A stretch of DNA of 64,000 nucleotides from Stomoxys calcitrans (lineage: Eukaryota > Arthropoda > Insecta > Diptera > Muscidae). How positions within the stretch are numbered: the stretch's first letter is position 1; the number at the start of each line of letters is the position of its first letter. Location of the stretch: the NCBI RefSeq assembly GCF_963082655.1, contig NC_081553.1, forward strand, positions 32,189,546-32,253,545, written 5' to 3'. Below, in pieces: positions 54,073 through 64,000 of this stretch. The notes under the pieces are model-generated. The model saw only the letters and a list, made by a program, of their open reading frames with translations. It was not told the origin of the DNA and did no database searches. The translations under genes and the position numbers were made by a program.

Positions 54073-55150
54073 ACAAGTAAAAAGGCGTTAAGTTCGGCCG
54101 GGCCGAACTTTGAATACCCATCACCTCGGGTATATATATAAACTACCTTTCGTAAGAATTCGGTGAAAATGCAAAGTTTATGCTCTCATAGCAGCTTTAT
54201 CGAAATAACATCGCTGGACCCAAATCTTACCCAAATTGCAGAAAAATGTTGAAGAGCCTAACACAACTCACTGTCCCAAATTTCGGCGCAATTGGACAAA
54301 TAATGCGCCTTTTATAGACCCAAAACCTTAAATCGAGAAATCGGTCTATATGGCAGCTATATCCAAATCTGGACCGATCTGGGCCAAAATGCAGACATTT
54401 ATCAAAGGGCCCAACACAACTCACTCTCTTAAATTTTGGCTTAATCGAACAATAAATGCGAGAGATCGGTCTGTATGGCAGCTATATCCAAATCTGAACC
54501 GATCTGTGTCATTTTACAGAAAGATATCGAGGGGCCTAACATAACTCACTGTCCCAAATAAAGGCTAAATCGGACAATAAATGTGCCTCTTATGGGCCCA
54601 AATCCGTAAATCGGGAGATCGGTCTATATGGCAATTATATCTAAATCTGGACCGATTTGGGTCAAATAAAACAAGGATGTCGAAGGGCCTAACATAACTC
54701 ATTGTCCCATATTTTGGCAAAATTCGGAGAATAAATGCGCCTTTTATGGGCCCAAGACCTTAAATCGGCGAATCGCTCTATATGGGGGTTATATGAAGAT
54801 ATGAAGATATAGTCCGATATAGCCCATCTTCGAACTTAGCCTGCTTATGGGCAAAGAAAGAATCTGTGCAATGTTTCAGATCAATATCTCTATTTTTAAA
54901 GACTGTAGCGTGATTTCAACAGACAACAGGATGGACGGACGGACAAATGAACGGACAGACGGACGGACAGACAGACGGACGGACGGACGGACGGACGGAC
55001 GGACAGACAGACGGACGGACAGACGGACGGACGGACAGACGGAGGGACAGACGGACGGACAGTCGAACGGACGGACAGACGGTCGTTCAGGACTAGATCG
55101 TCTTAGATTTGAACGCTGATCAAGAATATATATACTTTATAGCGACGAAA
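54073..55150 (-). mobile_element. HINE element, core A, 5' end lost
   Basis: The minus-strand 3' end is at 54,073 (AACAAGTAAAAAGGCGTTAAG, TTCGGCCGGGCCGAAC), with about four core-A monomers and a long minisatellite. It is cut at about 55,150 by the 3' end of the next HINE in the same orientation. Confidence 0.85.
54930..55087. repeat. GACGGACA minisatellite
   Basis: About 35 degenerate 4-bp units (GACGGACGGACAGACG pattern), the largest such expansion in the window. The ORF across it (TDGRTDGQ repeats) is a by-product. Confidence 0.9.
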
Positions 55151-55975
55151 ATGGAGCTCGGCTGGGCCGAATCTTATATACCCTCCACCATGGTTCGCAT
55201 TTGTCGAGTTCTATGCGCGGTATGTCTTTTTAGGCAAACAAAGAATATTGAATAAGATCTGTTATGCTATTGGAGTTATCTCAAGTTATAGTCCGATTCG
55301 GACCATTAATGAATGCTGAACATTGTAGAAGTCATTGTGTAATATTTCTGTTCATTCGGATAAGAATTGCGCCTTGTAGAGGCTTAAGAAGCAAAATCGG
55401 GAGATAGGTTTATATGAGAGCTGTATCAAACTATTGATGGATGCAGACCATTTTAGACACGTATGTTGAAGGTCATGAGCCGTTGTACAAAATTTCTGCC
55501 AAATCGGATGAGAATTGCGCCCTCTAGAGGTTTAAGAAGTCAGGATCCCAGATCGGTTTATATGGCAGCTATATCTGGTTATGAACCGATTTGCGCCATA
55601 CTAAGCACAGTTATGGGAAGTCAAACCAAAACAAATCGTGCAAAATTCAGTCAAATCGGATGAGAAGTGCGCCCTCTATTGGCTCAAGAAGTCAATATCC
55701 AAGATCGGGTTATATGGCAGCTATATCAAAACATGGACCGATTTGGCCCATTTACAATTCCAACTGACTTACACTGATAAAAAGTATTTGTGCAAAATTT
55801 CAAGCGGCTAGCTTTAATCCTTCGAAAGTTAGCGTGCTTTCGACAGACGGACGGACAGACGGGCGGACATGGCTAGATCGACTTAAAATGACATGACAAT
55901 CCAGCACGATATTTCGAGGTGTTACAAACAGAATGACAAAATTAGTATTTCCCCATCCCATGGTGGAGGTTATAG
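55151..55975 (-). mobile_element. HINE element, core B
   Basis: The minus-strand 3' end is at 55,151 (GAGCTCGGCTGGGCCGAATC, ACCCTCCACCATGG). About three core-B monomers, then GACAGACGGACGGACAGACG and a degraded 5' end (CCCATCCCATGGTGGAGG) at 55,970. Confidence 0.85.
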
Positions 55976-57330
55976 AAATCAATTTATGTTTGTTTGTAGG
56001 TTTGTTTGTGCGTTCCTTATAGACTCAGAAACGACTGAAACGACTGAATTTTCTTGAAATTTTCACTGATGGTGTACAATGATCCCGTGGTGAAAATAGG
56101 GTACTAAATTTTTTGATATGTGAAGGGTGAGCGAACCTTCCCCCCTACCCTAAGTTTCAGAAACTCCAGATCTCGGAGATGGGTGTTGCGATTTAAGCGA
56201 AATTTTGTGTTCTCTTTTATAGTAACCTACAAACAAAAAATTTGGTATTAAAATTTCGGATGGGGTACCTAGGGGATGCGCCCCACCCCAAACCTACCAA
56301 ATATGTACATATATCAATCACGACAATATGGGACTAAAATGAAAGTTATTTAAGATTAGAAAACGTATCTGATATCCATATTGTCGGACCAAGTGTTAGG
56401 GAGACCAATATGAGGCTCAAATAAGAGGTATTTTAGAGTAGAACAAGAATCTCATATTTGTATTTTCAAGGCCAAGTCACTGAGTGGCCACTTCATCCCC
56501 CAAAACACCCCCTAAACCGGTCATGTTTGTCGACTATGGAAAAATGGGGCTCAAATGAAGGGTATTTGGGAGTAGACCATGAATCTGACATCAATATTCG
56601 GGACCAACTGTCTAGGGGACGTCCCACCACCATAACAACGTCCAAATAGGATGTATTTGCTCACCACGACAATTTGGGTCTTCAAGACTGTGGAGCTCGA
56701 TATTTATAGTTTTTAGGGCCCATACCCAATACCGGACATATTTGCTTGCTTCTTCAATAAGGGGTTTAAGTGAAAGGTATTTGAGATTAGAAAACGAAAT
56801 TCATATCCAATTTTGAGGCCAATGGCAATATGGGATTCAAATATATGAGAATAGAGCACGTTTCTGATGTATATTCAGGGCATTGTGATTAGGGGACCAC
56901 CCCACTCCCCAAAACACCCCTAAGTCGGGCATATTTATCGACCATGTCAATGTGGGGCTGAAATGAAAGGAATTGAGGGGTAGAGCAAGAAATGATACCC
57001 ACTTTTTGGAACAATTTTCTGGGGTCTACCCATTTCCCAAAATCCCTCACAAACAGCAATTTTTTATTGACCATTGCAATATGGGGCTCAAATAAAGGTA
57101 TTTGGGAGTATAATACGAATTTGATATCCAAATGTAGGACCATGTATTTAAGGCATCACCCCCTTCCACAAAACAACCCACAAAAGAGTTAAAAAATGTT
57201 CGACCATGCCAATAAGTTTCCCGGTTGATAAGGCTAACTCGTTGGCTAATATATATGTGCAGGGAACTCTTCCCTGCCGCATAGCAATCAACCACTCCCC
57301 TCAATCGAAAATGTATCTGGCGTCATGCCC
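55976..57330 (+). mobile_element. Helitron-like repeat, 5' part and array
   Basis: TTTATGTTTGTTTGTAGG and AGACTCAGAAACGACTGAAA start it, matching 11,960-12,030. About eight monomers follow, marked by ATATGGGGCTCAAATGAAAG-like boxes and GATATCCA. The GC-rich 3' tail is missing; a LINE abuts at about 57,340. Confidence 0.7.
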
Positions 57331-57339
57331 CAAATATTT

Positions 57340-58810
57340 TTTCGAATTCGTGGAGTTAAAACGGTTCTTGAAAATCTAGACGTAAATAAATCCCCGGGCT
57401 CGGATGGCATATCAACACTTGTCTTCCGTTAGTGTTCTTCGAAGCTCGCTCGTCCATTATGCAACCTTTTCAACGTTGCCTACCGTGCGGGAGTCTTCCC
57501 GCCGCGTTGGAAGATTGCGAACGTTCAGCCAATACCCAAGAGGCGTGAGGCAAACAATCCTGCGAATTATCGGCCGATTGAGATATGCTCTGCTCTCTCC
57601 AAGGTCATGGAGAGCTTGGTTAATCGCCATCTTGTGAGGTATTTAGAGTCTAATGGTCTTCTTAGCGACCAACAGTATGGACGTCTACGGACTACCTCAT
57701 GGCACTTCTGTCGGAACGTTGGAATCACTCAATCCACCAGTTTGGTGAAAGTAAGGTTGTGGCTCTGGATATCTCCAAGGCATGTGAGGGTCTGGCACGG
57801 TGCACTACTATCAATGCTTGTCGCATTAGGTGTCGGTGATGGCTTCGTTCGATTTATTTCGAGCTTTCTCAGAGATCGCACTATTCGAGTCGTTATAGAT
57901 GGGTTCTCATCCAATGAGCACAAATTGACAGCAGGTGTACCCCAGGGCTTTATTCTTTCTCCTTCTCTTTTTCTAATTCTCATCAACGATCTGTTGGGTC
58001 AGACATCGAATCCGATCAACTCATTTGCGGATGACAGTAATCTCTGTCATTGATACTCATTCGACCATAGGCCGAGTCTTCGAGAGATTGAGGACAAGAG
58101 TTGAGTTATGAACAATACACTCTGCCAGGATTTACTGATTTGAATGCACGGAAGACTCAGTGCTGCTTGATGTCACACAAACGATTCGCTGACCCATTAC
58201 GATCATCTTTGTCTATCAATGGTGTAGATGTTGAGCAATCAGAAGCTCTTGATGTTCTGGGCATGAAAATACAAAGTGATGTCCTTTGGGCTAAACATGT
58301 ATTTGAAGTGTCGAAAGAAGCATTGAAGTATTTAGGCTTCCTTAAACGGTGTAAGACTTACTTCACTCCGTCTGATCTTCTTAACATCTACACCACTTTC
58401 ATAAGGCCGAAATGGAGTACAACTCACTGGTATGGGCTGCAGCTTCAAAATCATCCCTGGAGTTACTGGACCGTGTACAGAGGAGAGCGATGGCGTTGAT
58501 TGGGCACAGTGGGGCATCCAACTCTATTGCCTCCCTTCATTATTGTCACAATGTGGGTTGTTTGGCGCTGTTCTATCCGTACTTCATGAAGGGTGTTCGT
58601 CTGATATTAGTCTTCTTATTCCTGATGTAAGGATGTATGTCAGGGATACTAGGCATTCCAGGAACTCACACCCGTTTGTAATTGATTGGCCAGCGGATCG
58701 CACAATGCATTATAGAGAGAATTCTTATTTCGCCCGAACCGTTCGTATGTGGAATCGACTTCCGGCTAATGTTTTTCCCACCCACTTTGACATCCAAAAG
58801 CAGTGACTGC
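57340..58810 (+). pseudogene. Jockey-like non-LTR retrotransposon, reverse transcriptase to 3' part
   Basis: The same family as 23,238-24,582. It begins LDVNKSPGSDGI, then CSALSKVMESLVNRHLVRYL, a deletion in the fingers, AGVPQGFILSPSLFLILI, the catalytic box SFADDSNLCH at about 58,022-58,051, then SEALDVLGMKI, YLGFLKRCKTYFTPSDLLNI and the C-terminal RMWNRLPANVFP-like segment near 58,745-58,790. At least five frame changes and a stop after CH. Endonuclease is absent. Confidence 0.85.
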
Positions 58811-60345
58811 AGCCTTTGCAATTATCCATACGTTCTGTTTCCATTAATGAACCTTCGCCGAAACCACTGTGCAATTTTATAATGCGGACCCATTCAAATA
58901 GTATATACTAGTTTATTTGCTTTCTTGTACACTTGGGGGAATTCTCAGATAATAACAATTGCTCATTTGGAAAATTATAAAAGTTTTGCGTACTGATAGA
59001 CATAACTGCTAATGACTGTCAGTAGAGTTTTACTTACTGCTACTACAACTACGAGTGCTACTTACCTCTGGAATTTCATTTGAAGTCGCCAAGTATTTAT
59101 CAACATCAACTTTGCATATTCATGTTTCGAATAACTAGCCAATAGTCAAGGGAGGACATTTTGGTAAATTACCAAAGAAGATAACACCCAACATTAACAG
59201 TAATAATGGTAGTATTAATAAAAATAAAAAACCAAAGATAATAATTAGGCAACTTTAGTATACATCTGTGAAATGATGCCAATGAAAGTATTTTTCTTTT
59301 TAAAATTTTTTGTAAGTAGACTAAAAGGGGGAATGTTGATATCCTAAAGCCTTAGTTCTCTTTAAGGGGATTCTCATGTGTGTTTGTGTGTGGCGGCGTG
59401 TGTGTGTTAGTTATATTCCTTTTTCGTTAGTTAATTCCCTTTCCTAGGCCTTGGTGAATATTTTGAATTTTGTCTAAAATATCAAATGTTAGCCCTTCAT
59501 AAATGCTACTCCTTTCACTTAACCGCATTACATGTTATAAGACAATAAATCATGTCATCAGTTTTGTCGCATGTGGCCAATGTTACTGCTGTATCAGTAA
59601 TACATAAATCCCCGAACGCATTTTGCATTGGCCATTTTTGCTTTTGCTGGTGATATTTTTATGACACTAACATCCATATTTGACAGTGGTTTCAATACAA
59701 ATGTTGCTGCGGTTTAACACAATAATGTGGGCAAGTGTGTTAGTGAGAACATCTGTGTTTGTGTTTATGCGCTTGTTTGTGTTTGTTTGGTGTGCTAATG
59801 AAGTTGTCAAAGACTACTACCACGGAGGCCAGTCGGTAAGTTATGCTTTTTCTGTTTTATGTGGGTGAGTGTGTATGTGTGTGTGTGTGCGTGTGTGGGC
59901 AAATATGCAAGAGTTTGAGTTCACAGCTAACTAAGTGGTTTTTGAGGTTTCTACAATTATGAAAACTATAACCGTTGACAACAGAATGCCTTTTACAAAC
60001 CCACAAAAATTTCAAAAAAAGAAACAATCAACTCTAAATGAAAATACATGGAACTAATGAAGCAGCAACATATATAAATGTAACGCTAGTGACTTTGTCT
60101 TTTTGTGACCCCATTATTAAAAGTTTATTTGCCAATTGTATTGAAATGTCTCATACCATAAATAAACGGACAGCAACCTACATGCATTTACGATTGTGTA
60201 ACGATCGATTTTATGGCCAATGCCATTGTCGTTACAATCCTTTCAGTTTGCTTCATTTTATGTGCTTAACAGCATTTACATGTGATTAAATGAATTTTCG
60301 TTTTTAAACTCAAGCAAAAATTGTTGTTGATGACGAGCAAAAACA
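58811..60345. other. AT-rich stretch, no gene supported
   Basis: GT-rich low complexity at 59,375-59,405 and 59,865-59,895. An ORF of 83 codons at 60,038 shows no known domain. Confidence 0.5.
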
Positions 60346-60472
60346 GGGAATTACATTTTTGTTCTTTGTTTATGAGTTCATGGTGGCGTATGATTTCATT
60401 TTTATGCCAACTACGTTGATCATACGTTATGGGGGTCAACTGTAGTTGGTGGAAAAAGAAAGAAGAAATCCC
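60346..60472 (+). repeat. 125-bp direct repeat, copy 1
   Basis: GGGAATTACATTTTTGTTCT to AGTTGGTGGAAAAA, repeated with a few changes at 62,339-62,465. Both copies are followed by the 3' side of a minus-oriented HINE. Confidence 0.85.
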
Positions 60473-62338
60473 ATTGAAGTCGGGCGGGCCGAACTATCCA
60501 TTCAAACGAAAGGTATTCAAGAGTGGAGTACGCATTTCATAATAACAGTAGAGTCCAAGTACCTGGTAGGACGCCCCAGCCCCAAAAAAAGGATATAAGA
60601 AAAGATGTGCTCTTCTGTTAGAGCGATAACAAAATATGGTCCGGTTCGGATGACAATTAAATTATATGTTGGAGACCTGTGAGAAATGTCAGCCAATTCG
60701 AATAAGGATTGCTCCCTTTATGGGCTCACGAAGTAAAATAGAGAGATCGACTTATATGGGAGCTATATCAGGCTATAGACCGATTCAAACCATAATAAAT
60801 ACGAATGCTGATGGTCATAAGAGCATCCGTCGTACAAAAATTTCAAAAATGACAGGCAAATCGGACAATAGTTGCCCAAGAAGTCAAGATTCAAGATAGG
60901 TTTATATGGCAGCTATATTAGGTTATCGACCGATTTGAACCATTCTTAGCATAGTTGTTTTAAGTCATAGCGAAACACGTTGTGCAACATTTTAACCAAA
61001 TCGGATAAGAATAGCGCACTCTAGAGGCTCGAGAAGTCAAGACCCCAGATCGGTTTATATGGCAGCTATATCAGGTTATAGAACGATTTGAACCATAATT
61101 ACCACAGTTGTTGCAAGTCATAGCGAAACACGTCGTGCAACATTTCAACCAAATTGGATAAGAATAGCGCCCTCTAGAGGCTCATGAAGTCAAGACCCAA
61201 GATCGGTTTATATGGCTGCTATATCAGGTTATGGACCGATTTAAACCATACTTAGCACAGTTGTTGGAAGTCATAGCGAAACATGTCGTGCAACATTTCA
61301 ACCAACTCGGATAAGAATAGCAACCTCTAGAGGCTCAAGAAGTCAAGACCTTAGATCGGTTTATATGGCAGCTATATCAGGTTATGGACCGATTTGAACC
61401 ATACTTGGTTCAAAACACGACTTGCGAAATTTCATTCCAATCGGATAAGAATAGCGACCTCTAGAGGCTCAAGAAGTCAAGACCCAAGATCGGTTTATAT
61501 GGCAGCTATATCAGGTTATGGATCGATTTGAACCATACTTGGTACAGTTGTTGGAAGTCATAGCGAAACACGTCGTGCAACATTTCAACCAACTCGGATA
61601 AGAATAGCGCCCTCTAGAGGCTCAAGAAGTCAAGACCCAAGATCGGTTTATGTGGCAGCTATATCAGGTTATGGACCGATTTAAACCATACTTGGCACAG
61701 TTGTTGGATATCATAGCGAAACACGTCGTGCAAAATTTAATCCCAATCGGATAAGAATTGCGCCTTCTATAGGCTCAAGAAGTCAAGACCCAAGATCGGT
61801 TTATATGGAGTTATATCAGGTTATAGACCGATTTGAACCATACTTAGCACAGTTGTTGGAAGTCATAGCGAAACACGTCGTGCAACATCTCAACCAACTC
61901 GGATAAGAATAGCGCCCTCTAGAGGCTCAAGAAGTCAGGCCCCAAGATTGGTTTATATGGCTGCTATATCAGGTTATGGACCGATTTGAGCCATACTTGA
62001 CACAGTTGTTGAATATCATAACAAAACACGTCGTGCAAAATTTCATTCAAATCGGATAAGAATTGCGCCCTGTAGAGGCTCAAGAAGTCAAGACCCAAGA
62101 TCGGTTTATATGGCAGCTATTTCAAGCGGCAAGCTCTACGCCTTCAAAAGTTAGCGTGCTTTCGACAGACAGACGGGCAGACGGACGGACAGACGGACGG
62201 GCATGGCTAGTTCGACTTAAAATGTGACGACGATCAAGAATATATATACTCTATGGTGTCTTAGACGCATATTTCGAGGTGTTACATACAGAATGACGAA
62301 ATTAGTATACTCCCATCCTATGGTGGAGTGTATAAATA
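60473..62338 (-). mobile_element. HINE element, core B, long array
   Basis: The minus-strand 5' end is at 62,300-62,338 (TATACACTCCACCATAGG), then a GTCCGTCTGTCC stretch. Core-B monomers have TTTATATGG marks at 60,901, 61,054, 61,207, 61,360, 61,494, 61,647, 61,800, 61,952 and 62,105. The 3' palindrome is reduced to TCGGGCGGGCCGAAC at about 60,480. A 95-bp piece of the Helitron-like repeat (ATTCAAACGAAAGGTATTCA) is embedded at 60,500-60,600. Confidence 0.85.
60500..60600 (+). mobile_element. Helitron-like monomer fragment
   Basis: AAACGAAAGGTATTCAAGAG, TGGAGTACGCATTTCATAAT and ACGCCCCAGCCCC match the monomer of the 40-43 kb Helitron. Confidence 0.6.
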
Positions 62339-62465
62339 GGGAATTACATTTTTGTTCTTTGTTGATGTGTTCATGGTGGCGTATGATTTCATTTTATTGC
62401 CAACTACGTTGATCATACGTTATGTGGGCCATCCGTAGTTGGTGGAAAAATAGGTAAAATCCCCC
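62339..62465 (+). repeat. 125-bp direct repeat, copy 2
   Basis: The counterpart of 60,346-60,472; it differs by small substitutions and a lost T. Confidence 0.85.
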
Positions 62466-62800
62466 GAAATTTCCGGTGAAAACTACACCATTTATGACAC
62501 CATTACAGCTATATCGAAATATGGTCCGATTTGAACCATACTTGCCAGGGACATCGATAAGTGTTAGAACATTATTCACTACCCTAGAGCATACAACGGG
62601 ATATTGGCGTTTATGACAGCTATTTTCAAATATAGTCCGATCCACACCATATTCGGGAAGTGTAGGGTCCAGCACAACCAATTGTATCAAAATTCAGAGA
62701 AATCGGGTAATAAAAACGACTTTCATGATCAATAGAACTTACATCGGGAGATAAGTACATATGAACGATATATCCAAATAAGGACCGTATCCATATAGGG
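62466..62800 (-). mobile_element. HINE fragment, core A, decayed
   Basis: CCGGTGAAAACTACACC, GCTATATCGAAATATGGTCC and CAGCTATTTTCAAATATAG; both ends missing. Confidence 0.65.
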
Positions 62801-62804
62801 TATG

Positions 62805-62910
62805 GAGTGCCACGTTTCCGTACGACACCTACATACGACACGACATATCGTACGTTTTTGTACGACACCTACGTGGGGTGCCACGTAGTACGTCTCTGTA
62901 CGACAGCGAT
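62805..62910. repeat. short CG-rich repeat, three units
   Basis: ACGTTTCCGTACGACACCT, ACGTTTTTGTACGACACCT and ACGTCTCTGTACGACAG at 62,812, 62,852 and 62,890, with GTGCCACGT repeated at 62,808 and 62,878. Nothing similar elsewhere in the window. Confidence 0.7.
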
Positions 62911-63725
62911 TGCTTTTACATAAAGCCTGTATGCAGATTCTTTCTTTAGTCCATAGGCAGGTTAAATCCGAAGATGGACAAATTCTTGATAAAGACTGAC
63001 CTGCCGATTTAGGGTCCTAGGCGCATAAAAGCCACATTTATTATCCGATTTTGCTGAAACTTGAAACATTGTTTTGTGTTAGGCTTTTCCACATTCTTCT
63101 TCAATTGGCCTCAGATCGATCCAGACCGATCTCTCGTTTTAATATTTTGGCCCTATAAAAGGAGCATTTATTGTCGCCGAAATTAGGGACAGTGTGTTAG
63201 ACACGTTGACCTCCTTCTTGACCAGATCGGTCCAGACTGATAGATATAGTCTATCTCTCGAATTAAGGTCTTGGGCCCATAAAGGACGATTTTATTGTTC
63301 GATTTCGCCGAAATTTGGGACTGTAAGTTGTGTTGGGCATTTCGACATCCCTCTCCAATTTGACCCAGATCGGTTCAGATTGGGATATAGCTGCCATATA
63401 GACCGATTTCACGATTTAAGGTTTTGGGAATATAAAAGGCGCATTTATTGTCCGATGTCGCCGAAATTTGGGACAGTGAGATGTGATAGGCTCTTTGACA
63501 TACTTGTTCAATTTGGCCCAGAACAGTCCAGATTTGAATATAGCTACCAAATAGACCGATCGCTCGATTTAAAGTTTCGGGCCCATAAAAGGCACATTTA
63601 TTGTCCGATATCGTCGAAATTTGGGACAGTGCTTTGCTTTTGGCTCTTCGATATTTTTCTGGAACTTGGCCCAAATCGGTCTAGAGTTGGATATAGGTGC
63701 CATATAGACCGTTATCTGGATTTGT
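62911..63725 (+). mobile_element. HINE fragment, core A
   Basis: Starts at GCAGATTCTTTCTTTAGTCC (5' subterminal), with about five core-A monomers in plus orientation, ending at ACCGTTATCTGGATT. An ORF of 177 codons runs through it because the monomer is a multiple of three; a 99-codon ORF runs the other way, so neither is taken as a gene. Confidence 0.8.
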
Positions 63726-64000
63726 AGTCAAAATAAAAGACGTCATGCCAAATTTTGTAAAATCTATTCTATGGATAGGGTACAGAAAAAAGAGTTGGCC
63801 TCCTGGCAAGGTTTTTGTCAAAATATTTCGAAATGGATCTTTTCTCCGCGATGGCCAACATTAGGCAACTTGATCCGAAGTGCAAAAGGTTGTGGCCCAG
63901 TGCGCTGTTGGGTCTGGTGATGCATGTTCAGGGATATATGTTTGTGATATAGGGAGGGATGCAGGTGTTGGTGTTGGCATTGGGGTATGCGATGGGTTAT
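63726..64000. other. right edge of window, nothing supported
   Basis: Non-repetitive, more GC-rich than the surroundings, GGTGTTGGTGTTGGCATTGG at the end. No recognisable coding. Confidence 0.4.

Noticed and set aside
60346..62465. 125-bp direct repeats as LTRs of a small retroelement
   Set aside because: No TG...CA ends, primer-binding site or polypurine tract; the interior is an ordinary HINE array.
63194..63727. 177-codon ORF on the plus strand
   Set aside because: It is a HINE core read in a frame kept open because 153 is a multiple of three. A 99-codon ORF lies opposite it and similar ORFs occur on both strands in other arrays.

Overview
This window looks like repeat-dominated, probably intergenic or intronic chromosomal DNA from a calyptrate (muscid-type) fly. 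No host protein-coding gene, rRNA or tRNA gene could be supported. The organism call rests on three things. Dozens of dispersed elements share 5' sequence with the Drosophila INE-1/DINE-1 family (for example TATAAAGTATATATATTCTT followed by CTTGATCAGC and a run of GTCCGTCCGTCTG) but carry tandem cores of a kind I associate with Musca/Stomoxys-like genomes. The retroelements are insect BEL/Pao, R1-clade and Jockey-like types. The DNA is AT-rich with long poly-T runs. The species is inference.

Layout. 1-6.7 kb: two BEL/Pao LTR retrotransposons side by side. The first is cut by the left window edge and keeps RNase H, integrase and a baculovirus-F-like env fused in frame with pol. The second is an internally deleted gag-protease-env remnant without reverse transcriptase or integrase. 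7.2-8.3 kb: three decayed tandem copies of a small acidic ORF. 8.3-64 kb: about 34 INE-1-like (Helentron-associated, here called HINE) elements or fragments in both orientations. They are interrupted by two families of true Helitron-like repeats, seven copies of one mariner-derived MITE, relics of two mariner transposases, fragments of about five non-LTR retrotransposons, and at least four copies of a tRNA-headed SINE.

The HINE elements have a common plan: a TATACCC 5' end, a pyrimidine-rich GTCC stretch, a core of tandem monomers, then a GC-rich palindrome (AAGTTCGGCC and its complement) and ACTTGTTT at the 3' end. There are three diverged core types (A, B, C), and by direct position counting all three have a 153-bp monomer.

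The clearest mechanistic event is at 39,902-43,863. A 4-kb Helitron begins with TC, ends with CTGG, and sits exactly between an A and a T of a HINE whose uninterrupted site can be read by joining the flanks. Its two halves are inverted relative to each other, so it carries a Helitron-type 3' tail motif at each end.

The genes here do not form a pathway. They are layers of transposable elements inserted into one another, and the order of insertion can be partly read from the nesting.
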